A stretch of 63,025 nt of DNA from Fonsecaea monophora (taxonomy: Eukaryota > Ascomycota > Eurotiomycetes > Chaetothyriales > Herpotrichiellaceae). The stretch lies in assembly GCF_001642475.1 (NCBI RefSeq), contig NW_019174076.1:1-63025 (forward strand), written 5' to 3'. How positions within the stretch are numbered: position 1 is the stretch's first letter; the number at the start of each line of letters is the position of its first letter. The position numbers and the translations under genes were made by a program. Positions 21,196-34,956 of the stretch are shown here, piece after piece. The notes beneath the pieces were generated by a model, which made no database searches, was not told the origin of the DNA, and saw nothing but the letters and a program-made list of their open reading frames with translations.

Positions 21196-22359
21196 TCATC
21201 GTCTCGACCTCGATCTGCTGCTTCGTCTCGTCCTCCGGTCTGAGGAGCTTTCACTACCTGTGGGCAAAGTCAGCAAAATGTGTGGGACAGAAGCCGGGCC
21301 TCAGTTGGACTTACTTGATACCGTGTAGTCGGAAAAGTAGGAGCTCCCATATCCAGAGCTGCTCTTGTCGTCACGTCGATTCCTCCTCTTCAGGCCCAGC
21401 CACAGGGCCAGAGCCCCTAATCCTGCAGCCATCCAGCCTGCTGTGCCCCATCCACTTCTCCTCTTCTTCTCTTCCACGACTTCGGATCTCCCCGGTTTCG
21501 TGCCGAACCAGGTTCTCCGGCCTCTTCCATCCCTGTGTGAGTGTCGTTCAACGTACACTTCTTCTTCGGTACGTCTTCGTCGTGGTCCGAGACCGAAAAT
21601 GGCCAATAGTCCGTCAATCAGTCCCTTGAAAATGCAGCAGGCGCAGAACAAGATGAGGAGGAAGATGCCAGCGATAACACCAATCACAATGCCGGCAATT
21701 GCGCCGCCACTCAATCCACCACCAGAGCTGGAGGCCGTCGGTCCAACAATGATGCTGCCGTCCGTTCCGACAGGCGTTTGGAAAGGTGCGGTGGTAGTAG
21801 CACTTCCCACACTCGTGACGGTGACGAGGGTGTTGCTGGTCGGTCGGAGCGGGGCACTGGCGGTGTTGGTAATAACCGTGGTCACGGTATAGAGGCTGCT
21901 ATAGTACCCAGAACTTCCTCCGCCCACAGCTGCACAGCTTCCCGGAGCCTGGCAGAATTGTCCGGACAAACAGCAAACGTTGCCGCAGGGAGTTTCTCCC
22001 AGAGAGTATGAACAGCTGATGGTGCTGACGGGCACATACGAGCTGTAGGTTGAGGTGACGGTCTTGAGATCTGTCTGCACAAATGTTACAGTGGTGTATT
22101 CCCATTGTCCCGCAGCGGTCGTGGTAGCGCTGCCAGCGCCGCACTGGGCCTCGTTGTTGGAATCAGTGTAGCAGACTTGGCCAGTTTCGCAGCATAACTG
22201 CCCGTAGTAGCCACAAGGGTTATCGCATCTCTTCTCGATATCTTGAAAATCTTCAAAGCTCTGTAGGAAATCCGGCAAGAGGCCTGCAATGACAGGTCGC
22301 GAGAGCAGGGCGGTGAGGAGGAGCGAGCTCAGTGACGGAGCCGCCTCGTGGAGTCGCAT
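21196..22359 (-). CDS. Single-pass cysteine-rich cell-surface protein (sensor-like)
   Basis: The model is complement(join(21196..21257,21315..22359)), 368 aa. The intron near the 3' end replaces an early stop with the tail RRTRRSSRSRSRR. A signal peptide occupies roughly residues 1-26. It is followed by a Cys-rich segment (DNPCGYYGQLCCETGQVC), a Thr/Ser-rich stretch with a second Cys group (PCGNVCCLSGQFC), and a Ser/Thr linker. A strong transmembrane helix lies around residues 213-245 (GGAIAGIVIGVIAGIFLLIL). The cytoplasmic part is basic and holds a second hydrophobic patch (WMAAGLGALALWLGL) before an Arg/Ser tail. The layout resembles fungal Mid2/Wsc-like wall sensors, but I see no true WSC domain. 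Role inferred only. Confidence 0.75.
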
Positions 22360-25300
22360 GACTGCGAGACAGAGTCGAACGTATGTGTCGTTGCTTCAGG
22401 TAGGTACAAATGTGTGTCTGGTTGTTAATTTCGCATTAGGTGTATGTTCTTGTCGGTGTACAGAGGGTCGGGGTTGGGGCGTCAACTAATACTTCGCTGG
22501 CCAGCCGCCTAACGGTCCTGCGAACACCTTTTGACTTTTCAGAGAACAGCAATATACAGGAATTAGAGTATGAGAGTAGGAAAGAATTGAAGAAGATTGT
22601 TAGCGTTGGGCAGAAGCGTGAGGGTATTTTGGGTGCTGGTGGGTGGTGAAGATACCAGCCTCCCCTCACCCTGCCACCTGGATATTTGACACAACACACA
22701 ACTTGAGACCTGTAGCGAAATTAGATAGCTTGCCAGGTGGCTGGGAAAGGACAATTTGAGGCATAAAAAAATATGACTCGAATCCTGCTATGAAGAAAAA
22801 GGTGAATAGGACGTTGTCAACATCTGCTGGTGTTTGCGATGATGTGCTGTCTGCAAGGTGCGGGACTGGCAGCTGTCGGCACCGCACGGGCACCAAAGTG
22901 ACGGTGAGCGACCCGAGTCCTCGGCTGCGCATATAGTCAAGCTCAGAGTCATTCTGCTTTTAACAAATGCTCTGATGAAACAAAACATTGATTCACAACG
23001 ATAGTTTGTACTGGTCTGACGCCATTGGGAAATATTTGTTCTCCTGAGCTTATTACATGCTCACATTTGCTGTGTAGCTCTCGTGGGCTGGAGGGCCTGG
23101 TCGATCAGCAGGGCGCAGCTGACGCCACAAAAGAGCTCTAGCCACTCCTTGGCACACCGCCACAATTCACTCGGCAGACTTACCGTATCTATCTGACACA
23201 ATTCCTGCAATAGTATTGAGTACTCGGTGGTCGGTTACTCAATCAAACTGTCTCCCACACACCATCTTCGTCGTCCCACTTCTATATGGCAGGATTCCGA
23301 ATCCGCTTCAACTACAGGTTCGGCAGTTGTGCCCACCAAGGCCCTCCTATCCTCCAACAATCATTTAGCCCAGACCAGACCGAAACAGGACACAAAGCCG
23401 AAGCTTGATGACGTCAATGGTTGAAGTGTTGTTTCCGAGGATTTCCGGCGAGGCTGGACAAGGTGGGAAGGCGTAGCAAAGGTGAATGCCAACCCAATCT
23501 GGTAGGTAGTGATATCGCCAATCACTGATCAAGCTTGGATTTCTTCTGGAATCAAAGAACAACACGTAAACACGTGGGGTGACCCACTATCACAGCTGGC
23601 GCATGACCCTCCCGCGAGAGCCTCAGGCGTCCTTGGCTGAAATCATGCCTGTTTCTATCCAAGCTTTCCTGACCCAGGTCGCGGCGGCGGTATCGCCACC
23701 CTCTTGTATACTCCTAGTGAGCTAATTCATGACTGTGGGGAAGCCAGGGTCTGAAGAATTTCGTCCTCTGAGTGGTGTGATTCATTCACTAGGGGCGAGC
23801 GGAGCGAGACTTGACGACGCTGAAGCAATTTCTCCAGTGTTTCGCATCACTACAGAGAGACCCTCGGTATCGAAACCGTCACACTGATCTCTGCCCGTGC
23901 AAAACCCCCCAAGGTACTGTCTCATACACCGCAAGTTGGAAAAATTGATTACAGCTGCATGGACATTGATAACGTCAGCTACCAAGCCATATTCCATACC
24001 CTGTGCCAGTCTGGTTGAGTGACAAGCGACCAATCAACTATTTTGTACCCAAATCGGTGTTCCTGGAACTGTCCACAATATCCTTCTGCAAATTCTGCAA
24101 AATATACCTGGTCCTGCCATGACGTCGAATGTCGCACTTTCGCCTATGGAGCATCATCTAGCCCGTCACCAGAAGATAGGTGTGGAAACCCTACAAGATG
24201 TGTGTGTGTGTGTTTCCATGCGACAACATGTCTCCCATGATCAGCACCCAAGTCAAGCTGCAGGGAGGATCCGAATGGGCGGACGTTGGACCCTTTCGAC
24301 AATAGAGAACATCTGCTATGATGTCTTCTGTCTTGGCCGTTGGACCCAAGCCGGAGGATTTCTGCCGGTATCCGGACTCTGTGGGCACCGTCCTCAACGG
24401 ACAAGCCCTTGTCGACGAGACCCTTAAAAGGAATACGACACTGAGCCAAGGGCAGATTAGTCACTCCATTGGATGGGTTTGGTGGTCTGCTGCAAGCAGT
24501 ACTGCCTAATGTTCCACGAAGCAAGTCTAGGTGCATATCGGGGGTGCTCTGGCCCAATGAGCCAAGCTCTTCCACAGTCCACTATTGCCTCTGGAAGCCA
24601 ACGGAGGACTCACATTCCAAAAAGGTCCAGTCGTCGCTTCAGTGTCGCAGCTGTGGCGACGAGATCTCGGAAGTAAGGTCCAGATCGTCCTTGCTGTGTC
24701 CTCATGCAGCCGATATCCAACTGCTTGGGAAAAGCAATGGTGCACAGCTAGGTAACGATCTCAATCACCATATGCTAGACACCTGGATGCCGCGATGGCC
24801 AGGGGTCCAATACTATGGGATATGTCCACAGCCTCCCGCCTAGGGAGTGCGACACATCGGTCAGTGTCTCAGTGCCTGGAGGCGTCGCTTCCATCCGCGG
24901 CAGGCTAACTAAGCGGCAATCGCCAAGGCTGCATGGGATCGACCTGCTTCCAGAAGGCAGATCACGTTCTGAATAATTTCCCGAGTCAGGTTCGCGCCGT
25001 GTCCTGGCTTCATGTTCAAGCGGTGCGACCCGACCAGTTCAGATCCAGAGAGGTGGCAGATCCAGAGGTGAGTAGGCAGACCGGACCCTGATCTTTACTC
25101 ATGTCCACCTCGGGAAATGATTGCTAGCCAGCCATTGCAACTGTCTGTTGTGAGTCTGCGACTTCTTTATTGAGAGGGTTTCATTCACGCCGAGAACTCT
25201 GAGCCTGGGGCAGATAGCCCATTCGACCGGATTGGCATTGTTGGTCCTGGTTGTACTAGCCCTGCTACTCCTGCGCAGCGGCCATGCAAGCAGCAGCCGG

Positions 25301-27152
25301 TCCACTCGCATGCCACCATGTCGATTGACGAGCCTGTGGACAAGTATTGAGCTTAAGCTTATATTCCTTGGTTAGTTTCTATGCGCAGTACGAAGAGGCG
25401 TTCCTCTCTTGGGGGGTCCTTTGCTCCTTTGCTTTCTCTGGGCCTGCGCAGAACGAGGTTGTTGGCAGCAACTGTCCTCATTAGTGTTGTCTGCACGAGG
25501 GAGGTCTACTGATACTCGTGAAAGGATATTCGAGTCGTTGGAATGGCGTCGTGCACGGCATTACCTTCCAAGTCATGGAGCATGCCTATATTGTTATATT
25601 TAGCGATAGCTCCCAATAAGAAGCGCGGATACGAGCCAGGGGGCATTCTACGCTTCCAGGTTCCTGATGAGTACCTACATGGGTATGTTCGTACTGTGAG
25701 CCAGTTGGCCAGGTAATCAGTCCACTGTCATGCCTCTGCTGCTAAGAATCCCATGCGAAGGGCTATTTTAAGCCTACATATGTGCAGAAAGATGTTTGAT
25801 GAATATGCCATACATAGCTCTACAGCAGCGTTCCAGGCTTTTGCTTGCTTTGTTTGACAAGGTCCCGTCCTTGTAGTAAAATTGAGCAGAGGTCAGAGAT
25901 ACCAATTTGCAATGGCAGCAGTGGATCAGTCATGAACCCGCAAGAACTTGTAGGGTTGTGGGAAGCTCCGGGGCCACTATGTCATCGAACAGGGCGCCGC
26001 CTAAGAACGGGTAGGCGTACGGAGGACCTACTCGTAGGCGACGGGTATTTTCGCTACCTGGGCAGAGCTGGGTGGGTGCGCTCTAGGTGTCTGGGTGCCC
26101 CTTCTCCAGAGTGACTCTTTCCTTCGGTGTGCCTAGGGTATCTAGATAGGGACTACTTGTCCCGAGTACGTAGGCACTCAGTCCAGTACTGGCGGAACTG
26201 ATGGTACTCCGTAGTTACGTACTCCGTACTGTACGAGGTACTCGGTGGATGCTCCTCCTCCCAAACTCGCAGTCCTCGCCCGCCCTGTGCTTGACCTCAA
26301 CAAATCCTGCCAAACCTGTCATGCCCACACAATCTTCATGACAATGTCCACAATGTCCACAGTGCTCCTACCTTGGAGATGTTGATTCTCCCTCCCGTCA
26401 CAATGCTTAGGGCTCAAAAATCGCCCCCTCTCCTCCACCGTAATAACCTTGGAAACAGCCCTGGTGAGCCCATACCTACTGGGTGCCTACCTGCATACCT
26501 GGGGATTACAGCATCCCTCAACCCTACCCAACACCCGCCCAAACCCACCAAACCCACCAACCTCCTACCGACACACCAATCCTTGAGCAGTGCGGAGCTC
26601 CTTGGATGATGTGTACCTAGCGTCGAGTTAGTGCAAGCCACTTTCTGCCTCATTGGGAAAGGCGACAACTAAGGTTGCATAAAGGTTCTGGCTGACTGAT
26701 GAAGGGACAACTGGGTCTTGCTGCACAGTGAGATAGCAAGCTAGCAGGGGTCTGCAGGATTAATGCGCCTTCTGAGAAAGGTATAGCTCACACTTCTCCA
26801 TCTCGCGGCCAGGACCAGGGTCTGACCGAGACGCCAGGACCCAAGCAGATGCCATGCTCCGAGTGGGCGGCATTGGGCGGTGCTGGGCGTCCTTGAAACC
26901 ACATAACCAAGGTTACTATGTTAGCAGTTTAGCAGACCACCCTCTACCCTCTCCTACCCACGCCAGCCTTGTGCTCGAAGGCCTTGTATAAGAAATGCCC
27001 TTGCCCCCCACCATTTTGCCTCAACTGCCCCTCTCCTCTTCAACCCACATTCTAATCAATTCAACTTCACACGACCAAGACAACAAAACTTTGGTGAAAC
27101 CATCTAGCACATCCTACTTCATTGTATCATCGAACCACTTATCACCATCACC
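22360..27152. other. 4.8-kb gene-free region upstream of the bZIP gene
   Basis: I recognise no protein-coding gene or structural RNA on either strand. Scattered ORFs are under 150 codons and mostly overlap one another. A GT repeat lies near 24200. A GTAC-rich stretch lies at about 26160-26250, including one exact CTGTACGAGGTAC. A TATA-like site lies at 26987. Much of this may be a long promoter for the bZIP gene. Confidence 0.5.
26987..26992 (+). promoter_or_regulatory. Possible TATA box of the bZIP gene
   Basis: TATAAG lies 166 nt upstream of the ATG at 27153 and is followed by a C-rich and then a CA-rich leader. Suggestive only. Confidence 0.35.
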
Positions 27153-27855
27153 ATGACCGACTACCGCTCTGCCAACGGCTGGGCCCAGCAATCCGCCAAC
27201 TTCTCTCCCATCGACACTTCATTTCAATGGGACTATGCCGGCGTCCAGTCCCCCCGGAATATGGTCAGCCACTACAATGATCTATTGCAACGGGCGGCCG
27301 ACTTCTACGCCACACTCGACAATTCCTTTGACAGCATGTCGTCCTCGGGCTCCGACAGCTCTTACAGATCAACGCCGGAGCGACGTGTCTCCCCGACGAG
27401 CAGCAGTGTGGTCGCTCAAGTGAAGAGCTCCATTCCCGACAAGATCGAGGTAAGCTTGACAAACAAAGTCACCGAAATTCCTGCCGAAACGTGCCGGCTG
27501 ACCCAGTCCACAGAGGAGACGAGAACAAAACCGTTCTTCCCAGCGAGCATACCGGGAACGTAAAGAGCGTCACCAGAAGGAGCTTGAGGAGCAAATCACC
27601 CAGTGGCAGCAAAAACATCAGATGCTCTCTCGATCGTACTCGCAGCAGACCGAGGAAGTTGCGCGTCTCAAGGCGCAAATCGAGCAACTGAACGGCGAAA
27701 TCACCCAACTCCAGTCGGGCTTGCCCAGCCTCTGTGGCTCGCTTTGTCAGTCGCCCCAAGAGTTTGATCTGGTGCCATTTTTCAACGCCGATGCGCTGAG
27801 CCCCCAGAGTACTCCTCGGCTGTCGCACTCGATGCCCAGCCGGCGCAACTCGTAA
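27153..27855 (+). CDS. bZIP transcription factor, AP-1/Yap-like basic region
   Basis: Small nuclear regulator. The model is join(27153..27449,27514..27855), 212 aa. The intron falls exactly before the basic region. Exon 2 opens with RRREQNRSSQRAYRERKERH, which fits the fungal Yap/Pap1 pattern Q-N-R-x-x-Q-R-A-x-R-E-R-K at residues 100-119. A leucine/hydrophobic heptad region follows, with LEEQITQW and later VARLKAQIEQLNGEITQL. The N-terminus is Ser-rich and the C-terminus short. The Cys-rich redox domains of Yap1 are not visible: only two cysteines lie near CGSLCQ. It is therefore likely not the main oxidative-stress AP-1 factor. The gene stands alone between very long gene-free flanks, as is often seen for tightly controlled regulators. 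Confidence 0.88.
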
Positions 27856-28070
27856 GGTTATCACCCTCCACGGGCTGATAACGTATGAGTGATTTTTCTG
27901 GACAGCATAGCGCAAGGCTGGGACGACACGGGAAGGGTCGGAGGGCGTTGAACGGATGATGGGGAATGCGGAGTTTGGGGGCATTTGATGTTCACTGGAT
28001 GACCAAATGTGCATTTGAGCGAGAGGCAACTTGTGCATTCTATGTTGTTGGATTCTGAAACTTACGAAAT

Positions 28071-28093
28071 GTGTGTCTGTGTGTTTGTGTGTG
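28071..28093. repeat. GT-rich microsatellite
   Basis: Interrupted (GT)n repeat downstream of the bZIP gene. Confidence 0.75.
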
Positions 28094-30359
28094 GATGGAT
28101 GTTTGCATCTACGGGAGAGCAGATTCAGGGGGGGAGGGATTTGTCCTAAAAGGGACTTTACTCTTGAAAATGTCTTCTTGAGTCTACAAGGCCCATAATA
28201 TTGAGTGACGATAACAGGCGCAACTGGCATGAGCAGCCTCGATCGAACAGAACTGGATAGAAAACTATTTTCTCCTCGACTTGGCTCACGCCAAAGGGAA
28301 GTCCAACCAACCGTATCCATTTTCCTTACATCTCCCAGAGGACTACCTCTTCATGTTTTGCACGCACTCATTCCTCCCCAAAGATGTAACAAGCGTCTCA
28401 AAATTACAAGTCTTGCTCCGAGTCTGCTGATACTGCACCGGTTCAACACCGGGTCAATCGCTATGTCTGGCAATGCCATAGTGACTGCTGTGGTGGTTTG
28501 GTGGGTTTCGCTCTACGTTTATGTTCGGCACCAGGTCCGGGCTCTCAAATTTCAGACCAAACCGTGCCAGGAAGTGGGCCACCCTTCTAAATCACCTTGG
28601 AGGGAGAGATAAAAAATACCAAGTACAAAGCAAAGAATGATCGACCCCTCCTTGGAAACCCTTGGTGGTGCCTTGGAGCCGTTGGTACAACATGAGGTAA
28701 TGAGCTCAGCAGGTCCTTCTGAGTAAGAAGCCCCGACACTTACATAAGTTACATAACCACCTTGCCAGCTGCCAGACGTGCCAGTGACTTGCCAGCGAAG
28801 GAGGGGCCCCTGGTTTGGAGCTATTCCAATTCGGGAGTATCTTGGCAACTTCCCTTTCAATTGTCGATTGTCCACGTGGGGAGGAGTACGAGGAAGGGAC
28901 GAGGGACTTGGTTAGAACCCGGAAGAGGAGAAGCCCAAACGTGGGCTGCATTCTGCGCCGACTCTTGACTTCAGACAGACGAATCACAATCTACATACGG
29001 TGACAAACCCCCTGTTGCCTTTTCGAGCCAGAGAGCACCGAGTGTTACTGAAGAGGGTGCCCTGTACGAGTCACCTGTCTCGTTCCATCTACTCCGAAGT
29101 CATAGTGTTTTAGCCATGTTCTCTTCGTTTCCCCGTTTGTGTCGTTCAAACCGTCTCAAGAATCATGGCGCTGATCTACAAGTCCTCCCGGACCATTACT
29201 ACAGAGGTTACCTACGGACAAACTTGGTAGACATTGGATTCGCCAAGCAAGGCGACTATCTCAGAGGTATGAACCAATCAGACCTCGTACGCGAACTACC
29301 CAGAAAGGGAAAGGCTCCGAATGAAAGCGGGAGAGAGGGTGGGTTGAAAAAAAAGAAGAAGGGCGGGATCGATTATTGCTGCAAATCCCTTCCAGACACA
29401 ATAGACATAGCCTCAACTATACTTAACTATACTTTGGGCTGACGAGGGAGCGAAGGAAGGATTTCTCGGGTGCCCGGCTTGGCTTCCTTCCCTTCACCCC
29501 CTCCTCCCCTAGTAAAGAAACAGGGCCCAAAAAGCTTGGAAAAAGTCTTGGGGGGGCCATTCAAACGACAACGGGCTGAATCATCGCATTTGTTTTCTTT
29601 GCCAGTGACGTGGGCTGAGCCCCTCAAGCGAGGGTTGCCTGCTTCTTACAACGAACAAGGGAGCAGTCGACAAAGACGAATACCATACACGAACAAGGGA
29701 AGAGGGGAGACCGGGAGGGGAGGGGAGTATTCTCCAACAATCCCCTGACTGCTCTTTCTTCCAGGCTTCTTACTCGTCAAGGACACGGTAATTTTTTATT
29801 TTTTTAATTTTTTTAATTACCAGAATACCAACCGCTACAAGAAGCAAGGGAAGGGCCACCACGGTCATGGGGGTTACCAGAGCTTGCCAGGTGCCAGGGC
29901 AGCGCAGCATCGTTACATAAGCCCTCTCGCTTCCTGGGCCACCGTTACGCAAAATGGAGACACATCGAAGCGCCCAATCATCCCCCAGCTCAAGGTCCCT
30001 GGTCCATAAGGGCACATGAGGGTATCATTTTCCTAGGGCTACCTCGTACTCCTACTTCTACTTCCTGCTGTACGAGTGTTCATACGAGGTATACTCTTAC
30101 AGGGATATGGCGTCTCCTGGGGTCAACCGAGTCCCGGGCCCTGAGTAATAGCTCGCTCAACTCCCGCGTCCTGCTAACGAAAGACGCAATCCGGAAGGTA
30201 CTGGTCCCGCTTTCTTCAGACGAGATCCTTTTGTGACAGGCAATCACTGCCCGTGGGAAGATTGCGAAGGGGGTCCCAATACGGTGTGTTAAGTGTCGGA
30301 GTATTACCTACGTGTTTGAGGAGCTGGAGGAGCACCCGAGCAGTAGTGAGAGACTTGAG

Positions 30360-30373
30360 CCCCCCCCCCCCCC
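30360..30373. repeat. Poly-C run (14 C)
   Basis: Homopolymer in non-coding sequence. Confidence 0.85.
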
Positions 30374-32052
30374 ATCTGGTAGATCGACTATGGACCCTTT
30401 AGGAAGTCGTACTCCACCCAGGGATCCCAACTCTCTCTGTCCTCCCTGGCCTCCCTGGTCAATGAGGGTCTTCGCATCCGGCGGCTAGCGAGGGGTCTTG
30501 GACTGTTCGAGACTCCTGCATGCCCTGGTCTCCTTGGCCAGGCTATGCCAATCGTGGGCAAAGTGACATGGAACTAAACCTCTTTAGACAGGTGCACTAA
30601 TTTACTACCCGGGGGATGGGTTCAAGGGCAGGGACGAGGGGTCCCTCGTCTCCCTCCGAACCCTGTGGAAAAAGGATCCAACAAAGAGATGGCATTTATT
30701 TTTCCAAATACCTTGGCTTCCTGAGGCTTCTTGGGTAAAATTCCTTTTTGGACAAGTCAAAGATTCGGATGCAGGGAATACAGCCAATAGGACCGACACT
30801 GGTGACAGATCTTCGACTTGTTGTCCATTTACGCGGCCGCCCCTCATTCTTGTTTTCCTTCCCCCTCTTGATGAGTGGTTACCTCCGGCAGGCAGCGCTC
30901 TGGAGAAGAGGTGGCCTGACCCCCAAAGGGCTGTCAACAAATGATCCCTCAGTATACTTGTACGGGAGAGCCTGTCAATGCCATAACCCTCCCGTCGTGC
31001 TAATCAGGTCTTTTCCTTCTTTTGTGGGTTTGCCAGAAAGTCGGTGGATAGGGCGGCCGCGTCTGGGATATATCCACCAGATTCCGGAACCCGCGAAGTG
31101 TTGGCCTTATGAGAGAGACTGACGACGAGGAAGAGCATGCACCACACACGCCACAGAATTACTTCCTGTTCATCGACCAGATCGTCGATCCCCAGATGAA
31201 TCGCTTACTCTGGTTCGATCCCGGTCCATGCAGCATGATGTCTATCACTCCTCAAACTCGTCAATTCTCAGGCCATCTCTACTCCCCCCCAAACCCGTCG
31301 CGTCAAGCGCCCGCTGGATCCCCCCCCTGAGGAAGATCGGAATCCTTCCGACTTCGCCGGCACCATTCAAGGGTTCCAAGATTTTTTTTTCCAGAAGACT
31401 GCCTGAATACTTTGTACGGGTATCTCGAGATCTTTGGCCATCTAAGGCATGCTCCACCGACAATAATGGGTAGGACCCCCTGCATCCCCGTTACACAGCG
31501 GCCAGCCAACCAAGCGCTCACACAGGCTACGGGCGTAGTAGGACGTAGAAAATCATCCACCAAAGGGCCCCTGCTCCCGTGACCAGCTACAACCGTGACG
31601 TCTCGCGACATATGAACCGAGTAGGAGTACCCCGTGTTCGATTAATGCCTGGGTACGAGGTCCAGTAAAGTGTCCGTTGGTTTCGCTTCGCTGTTAACCA
31701 TGTCCTTGGCAGAAGTTTGTGCAGACTCCCTTTCCAGTTAGTTTGTTACTCGTACTCGTTTCGTAGTCAGGCTGCGCGTCCTTCAGCCCCTTCTTTTCTT
31801 TTCCATCTCATCTGCCAAGCTTGCCAAGTTGTTTGTGACTTGCACAGTAAGTCAAGTTTTAATCTCGCGTGCCCCGTGTGCGTGGCTCGAAACAAGTGAG
31901 GTAAGAGTGTATGTGAGTGAGTGGGTGCGTGAATGAGTGAGTCAGTGGCGCTACGAATCCTTCCTTGTCGCTCGCAAACCAAAAAAATTCCCGGGAATAG
32001 AACTATTTGCCGACCGCCCAGCCTCGGGGACTCGGGGGCTCGGGGTTCAGGC

Positions 32053-32127
32053 CTCAAGGGTCCAAGTCCAAGCTTCAGGTTCAAGCCCAAGCTCAAGCTC
32101 AAGCTCCAGCTCCCAAGCCCTCAAGCC
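32053..32127. repeat. Imperfect CAAGCT-type tandem repeat
   Basis: Short units built on CAAGCT/CAAGCC repeat imperfectly over about 75 nt. Non-coding as far as I can tell. Confidence 0.7.
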
Positions 32128-34422
32128 TTTTTCCCACCGCCTTGACGTTTCTTGACTACCGAGTACTACTCCAACCGTGGACGCCCCGCAAGCCTGCGTG
32201 CACGCTTGTGGTCAGTCGGTAAATCTCCGGGGTTCTAAGCTAGACTTCTGCCTCTGGACTGGCAAACTGGGAAGGAGAAAGATTTTCTACGTCGTTGGCA
32301 GCGAGGTAGCTAGGTAGGTAGGTGGAGGAAAGAGAGGGAGACATGTCTGAGACTTTGTTTTTCGATATTATTCACGTTACATCATCAAGGTCTGTTTCTC
32401 AATCTCCACATGGGTATGTTGCCGAGAGTGCGACCAGAACCCCAGGACGAGGGTCTGGATATGCTTGACGACAAAAGTGTTTGAGCTGTTTTCTTCTTGC
32501 TAGAATCTACGAAAAAGCGGGAATCGAGGTAATCGAGCTGGAGCTGTCCGGAATACAGCTTCGTGTCGCAAAAAGATGCGTTGGCGGGCACGTAGCATGG
32601 TTCCCGGCGACTTGCTCCCTGCTCATGGAGAAAAGAAAAAAAAAGGGACGCGTTCCTCTGCGAGCATTCCGCGTCGCGATAAGTCTGTCCTGCGGAAACT
32701 GACTGCTAGGAAAGGTGTGGCGTTCTTGAATGCGCACGAAGATACAAGAGTTGAGGACAAATGTTGAACAGTATCGCCACGTGCAGTCACAAGAAGCAGC
32801 CATATCGCGATGAACCAGGCCTGCAAGGCTTTGAATGTGGGTCGGAAGATACAAACATTTTCTCATCCATTACTATCGTGTCCTTTTCGAAAGAACCACT
32901 CTATGTCGACATGGATTTTATCGTCAGGCATGGCCACGGCGAGATCTACCTCACATTGACCACACAATGTCATCATCCATTCCATACGTGCCTCTCCATA
33001 TGTACTAAGAGCGCCATACATAGTGGCATGCAATCGTGGGAGAAGGGTAAGATGGGACGAACTTCTCGAGCTTGGTCGTCCTGAAGACCATCATTCTGCC
33101 AGTACTGTGCCCAGAGCAGCAACAACAGCAGCACAACCAGGCTCACTTTCCCTTGCACCTTGTCCTTTGAACATTCCAAAATACCAGTCTTGATTAGGAC
33201 TCCCCAGGGCTGAAAACCAGAAGGAGTGGATGAGATTGCGCGGCTTCAAGAGGGGATCAATGCCCTGTCCATTGATAACCATCGTCCTTCCGATTCTCCA
33301 TTCTTTCCATCGTTGGTAAACTGAATCCAGACAGTACAACCGAGGAACCCCTGCGGAGGGACGTATGTCGCACGGCGCTGGATGAGAGTGAGAGAGGGAG
33401 GGGCAAGCCACTGGGTAATCGATGGCCCTTATACGTGAGATCGGGCGATCGCGAGCAGATAGATCCACCTGCAACTGTGGAGAGCGCCGGCTAGCGCATC
33501 GACGACGACGCCAGGCCTTCGATATCTACCTACGTAGAAGGCCCCTCGGTACTTGTAGGACCACCAATAGCGGGACGAAAACCTTTTGCCCCCTAAAGCT
33601 TGGGTAAATCTTGGGTAAATGCTCCCGGGTCTCCAAAGGGGCCAAAGGAGGGGGGCCAAAGGTATGTTTTGTTGACCTGTATCCTCCTTTGGAATGGATA
33701 TCAAGTTTACAAAGACGTCGGGGGGAACTCATAAAAAAAGAAGATCCCGAATTACGTTTGAAATGCCGAAGTACAAGGACAAAATACTTCCTTCGGACAC
33801 CTGCCGTATGGGGCCGGTGGTCCGGTTCGTTTCGAAGTCGATATTGGGCTTTACCTCAACAGGGTAGTTGGTGGCAACAGTTTACTGCCTCGAAAGGGTA
33901 AAAGGGTAGGGGTGTCAGGGGGAGCGAGATGGCGATTGGACTTTGGAATCTTGACGACTTCCCCCCCACTTATTCTTATTCAACATTAGTCACCCATGTG
34001 CACTGTCCCTCCCTCCCTCCCAGAAAGCGGGGCCGCTGAGTACATACACGTACCTCGTGCCTGGGTCCGGGGGACAAGCTTCGTTTCGGGTCCCTGCTTC
34101 TTGATTGGTGTCGCATCAGAGGCGAGCGAAAACGAACAACCTTGGTTCCCCTGGTCGCATATGTTCTTTCCGGCAGCAGATCCTCGTTGAACCTCAGCTG
34201 AGCAGGTGGTGTGAGTAGTGGCACCTTGTACCTGTAGTGGTACGTCGTGGTCGCGGTAGCTCGACGATCAAAACGCCTTTTGCTGGGGAGGGTTTCAGCC
34301 CTTTTGGAGCAAGGGAAGCGCTAACGGCGGGTTTTTCCGGGGCACATGCCCTTCTTGACCCGTACGTAATATGCACCTTGAGCAAATTTTGAACGTCAAC
34401 GAGCGTCTCAGATGGGTGACGG

Positions 34423-34457
34423 CGAGAGAGTGAGAGAGAGAGTGTGTGTGTGTGGTG
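34423..34457. repeat. GA/GT microsatellite
   Basis: A (GA)n tract passes into a (GT)n tract in the gene-free region. Confidence 0.8.
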
Positions 34458-34936
34458 TGCTATGGTAATGATTCAGCGGCTGGGAAATCCAGCCTTACGG
34501 GGAGGGAGGCCCTTCCCGTGAATGTTTTTTCGTGCCGTTTTTTTGGCCCTAATGGCCCGTCAGCATCCTTTTCCACCTCCCCCGTATTGCGGCCCCGGAC
34601 AACTTCATACCTTGGAGAAGATCAAACAGCGGCGGCAGGGGACGCATCGGAAAAATCTCGAATACGGGCCACGATTTCCACCATGGTCGCAATCTATGTT
34701 GGAGAAAACCCGAGGCCGCATCCCGCATGCTCCTCTCGTGTATCTTTGACGGGGTTACGCAAATTCTTCAAAATTAATGGGCAATCTTGACTGAAAAGGA
34801 CGAGGGTGTTTTGTTTTGCGGCAAGTTATGGGACACCATGCCCGGTCAATTTGTTGGTGGGTCTATAGGGTCTGTGTGGGCAAACTTTCCTATTATCGAC
34901 TCCCCTCGAGAGAGCCGCTCGCGCAGTCGATGGGTA

Positions 34937-34956
34937 GGCTGGCTGGCTGGCTGGCT
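34937..34956. repeat. (GGCT)5 microsatellite
   Basis: Five perfect copies of the tetranucleotide GGCT. Confidence 0.85.

Noticed and set aside
28439..28453. tRNA B-box-like sequence around GGTTCAACACC
   Set aside because: No matching A box, anticodon arm or acceptor stem can be drawn.
31212..31224. tRNA B-box-like sequence GGTTCGATCCCGG
   Set aside because: The T-arm pairs only partly, there is no A box at the right distance upstream and no acceptor stem.
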